Positions 63,772 through 64,000 of a DNA stretch of 64,000 bases are shown piece by piece. The notes under the pieces were generated by a model. It made no database searches and was not told where the DNA came from. It saw only the letters and a program-made list of their open reading frames with translations. A program made the position numbers and the translations under genes. The stretch is from Spirochaetia bacterium UBA5763 (lineage in GTDB: Bacteria; Spirochaetota; UBA4802; UBA5550). Every line of letters begins with the position of its first letter. Position 1 is the stretch's first letter. The stretch lies in contig DIEX01000020.1 of assembly GCA_002418835.1 (NCBI GenBank), forward strand, positions 62,001 through 126,000, written 5' to 3'.

Positions 63772-64000
63772 ATGTCCGATACACATGTTTACCTGAGTTC
63801 AGGCTGGCGCGATGAGGCGCTTCGCCGTCTACAGTCAGAGATCCCGCCGGAGAAAATGAACAATATTACCACTTCCATGTCAAACATTTATAAGAATTGT
63901 CCTGACGGAGTGGAAAAATTTCTCTTCATTGAATGCGTTGACGGGAAGGTCACACGGGTGGAAACAGGGGATAGCGAAGCCCCTGATGCCGAATTTAAAA
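63772..64000 (+). CDS. SCP2-like sterol/lipid carrier protein (3' end cut by window edge)
   Basis: Open frame of 76 codons to the edge. AGGAGG lies 8 bases before ATG. The N-terminus MSDTHVYLSSGWRDEALRRL and KFLFIECVDGKVTRVETGD are as I remember from small SCP2 proteins of spirochaetes, which carry acyl chains or sterol-like lipids. The fold core is beyond the window. It is 61 bp after the TetR gene and probably co-transcribed. Confidence 0.6.
   Translation, partial: MSDTHVYLSSGWRDEALRRLQSEIPPEKMNNITTSMSNIYKNCPDGVEKFLFIECVDGKVTRVETGDSEAPDAEFK

Noticed and set aside
1..64000. tRNA, rRNA or riboswitch
   Set aside because: Reading both strands I found no T-loop GGTTCRA with matching acceptor stem, no rRNA blocks and no known riboswitch core. 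A tRNAscan or Rfam run would settle it.

Overview
This 64 kb window reads as chromosomal DNA of a Gram-negative bacterium of moderate, somewhat AT-rich composition. It carries an outer-membrane transporter, lipoproteins and an exosortase with a PEP-CTERM substrate. The signalling genes are dense: chemotaxis receptors, diguanylate cyclases, a HisKA_2 kinase behind an N-terminal receiver, a SpoIIE phosphatase, and STAS and anti-sigma-like ATPase proteins. The receiver-PAS-HisKA_2 architecture, the SCP2-like protein and the serine dehydratase type recall spirochaetes (Spirochaetota). That assignment is an impression from memory, not a computed placement; a deltaproteobacterial lineage is the main alternative. 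I saw no tRNA, rRNA, CRISPR array, prophage or transposase-encoding IS.

Layout. 1-9.9 kb: partial FIST sensor, PAS/GAF regulator, umuDC mutagenic polymerase operon, glycogen phosphorylase, nitroreductase, SRAP and Cdd1-like pair, metallo-beta-lactamase-fold hydrolase. 10.3-18.4 kb: signalling block (chemotaxis receptor, receiver-PAS kinase with a receiver-GGDEF partner, J-domain protein, STAS and ATPase pair). 18.5-23.4 kb: a compact regulon (FAD oxidoreductase, small membrane protein, outer-membrane channel, SpoIIAA/SEC14-like protein, GAF-LuxR regulator). Its three transcription units each carry the same TCACCC-N4-GGGTGA palindrome at an activator-like position. 23.4-31.8 kb: metallophosphoesterase, MASE1 protein, GT2 glycosyltransferase with PEGA protein, hybrid kinase with CBS protein. 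32-36 kb: YheT hydrolase, a HEPN/MNT module inserted with a 47 bp duplication, exosortase-EpsI with one PEP-CTERM target, DUF3820 protein. 36-51 kb: Tgt-MnmC-like fusion, second chemotaxis receptor, a 35-residue lysine-rich protein, membrane AraC regulator with a lipoprotein-type oleate hydratase, MATE pump with a lipoprotein, GNAT, cNMP-SpoIIE phosphatase, diguanylate cyclase, serine dehydratase. 52-64 kb: a 14-repeat exported protein, unrecognised proteins, YibE/F, a GIY-YIG nuclease in palindromic repeats, thioredoxin-reductase-like protein, and a TetR regulator with an SCP2-like protein.

The intergenic regions hold a family of double-hairpin repeats (arms TGTCATNCCGG...CTCATA and TATGAGAT...CCGGNATGACA). 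One member contains a GIY-YIG nuclease gene exactly at the CTCATA/TATGAG junction. Shorter members with a very small loop lie at 28.5, 38.4, 46.8 and 49.3 kb, and a 160 bp periodic array follows the nuclease gene. This looks like a small autonomous mobile element with its non-autonomous derivatives, and it is the most interesting signal in the window. Other good leads are the LuxR-type palindrome regulon, the HEPN/MNT insertion, the exported oleate hydratase and the Tgt-MnmC fusion.
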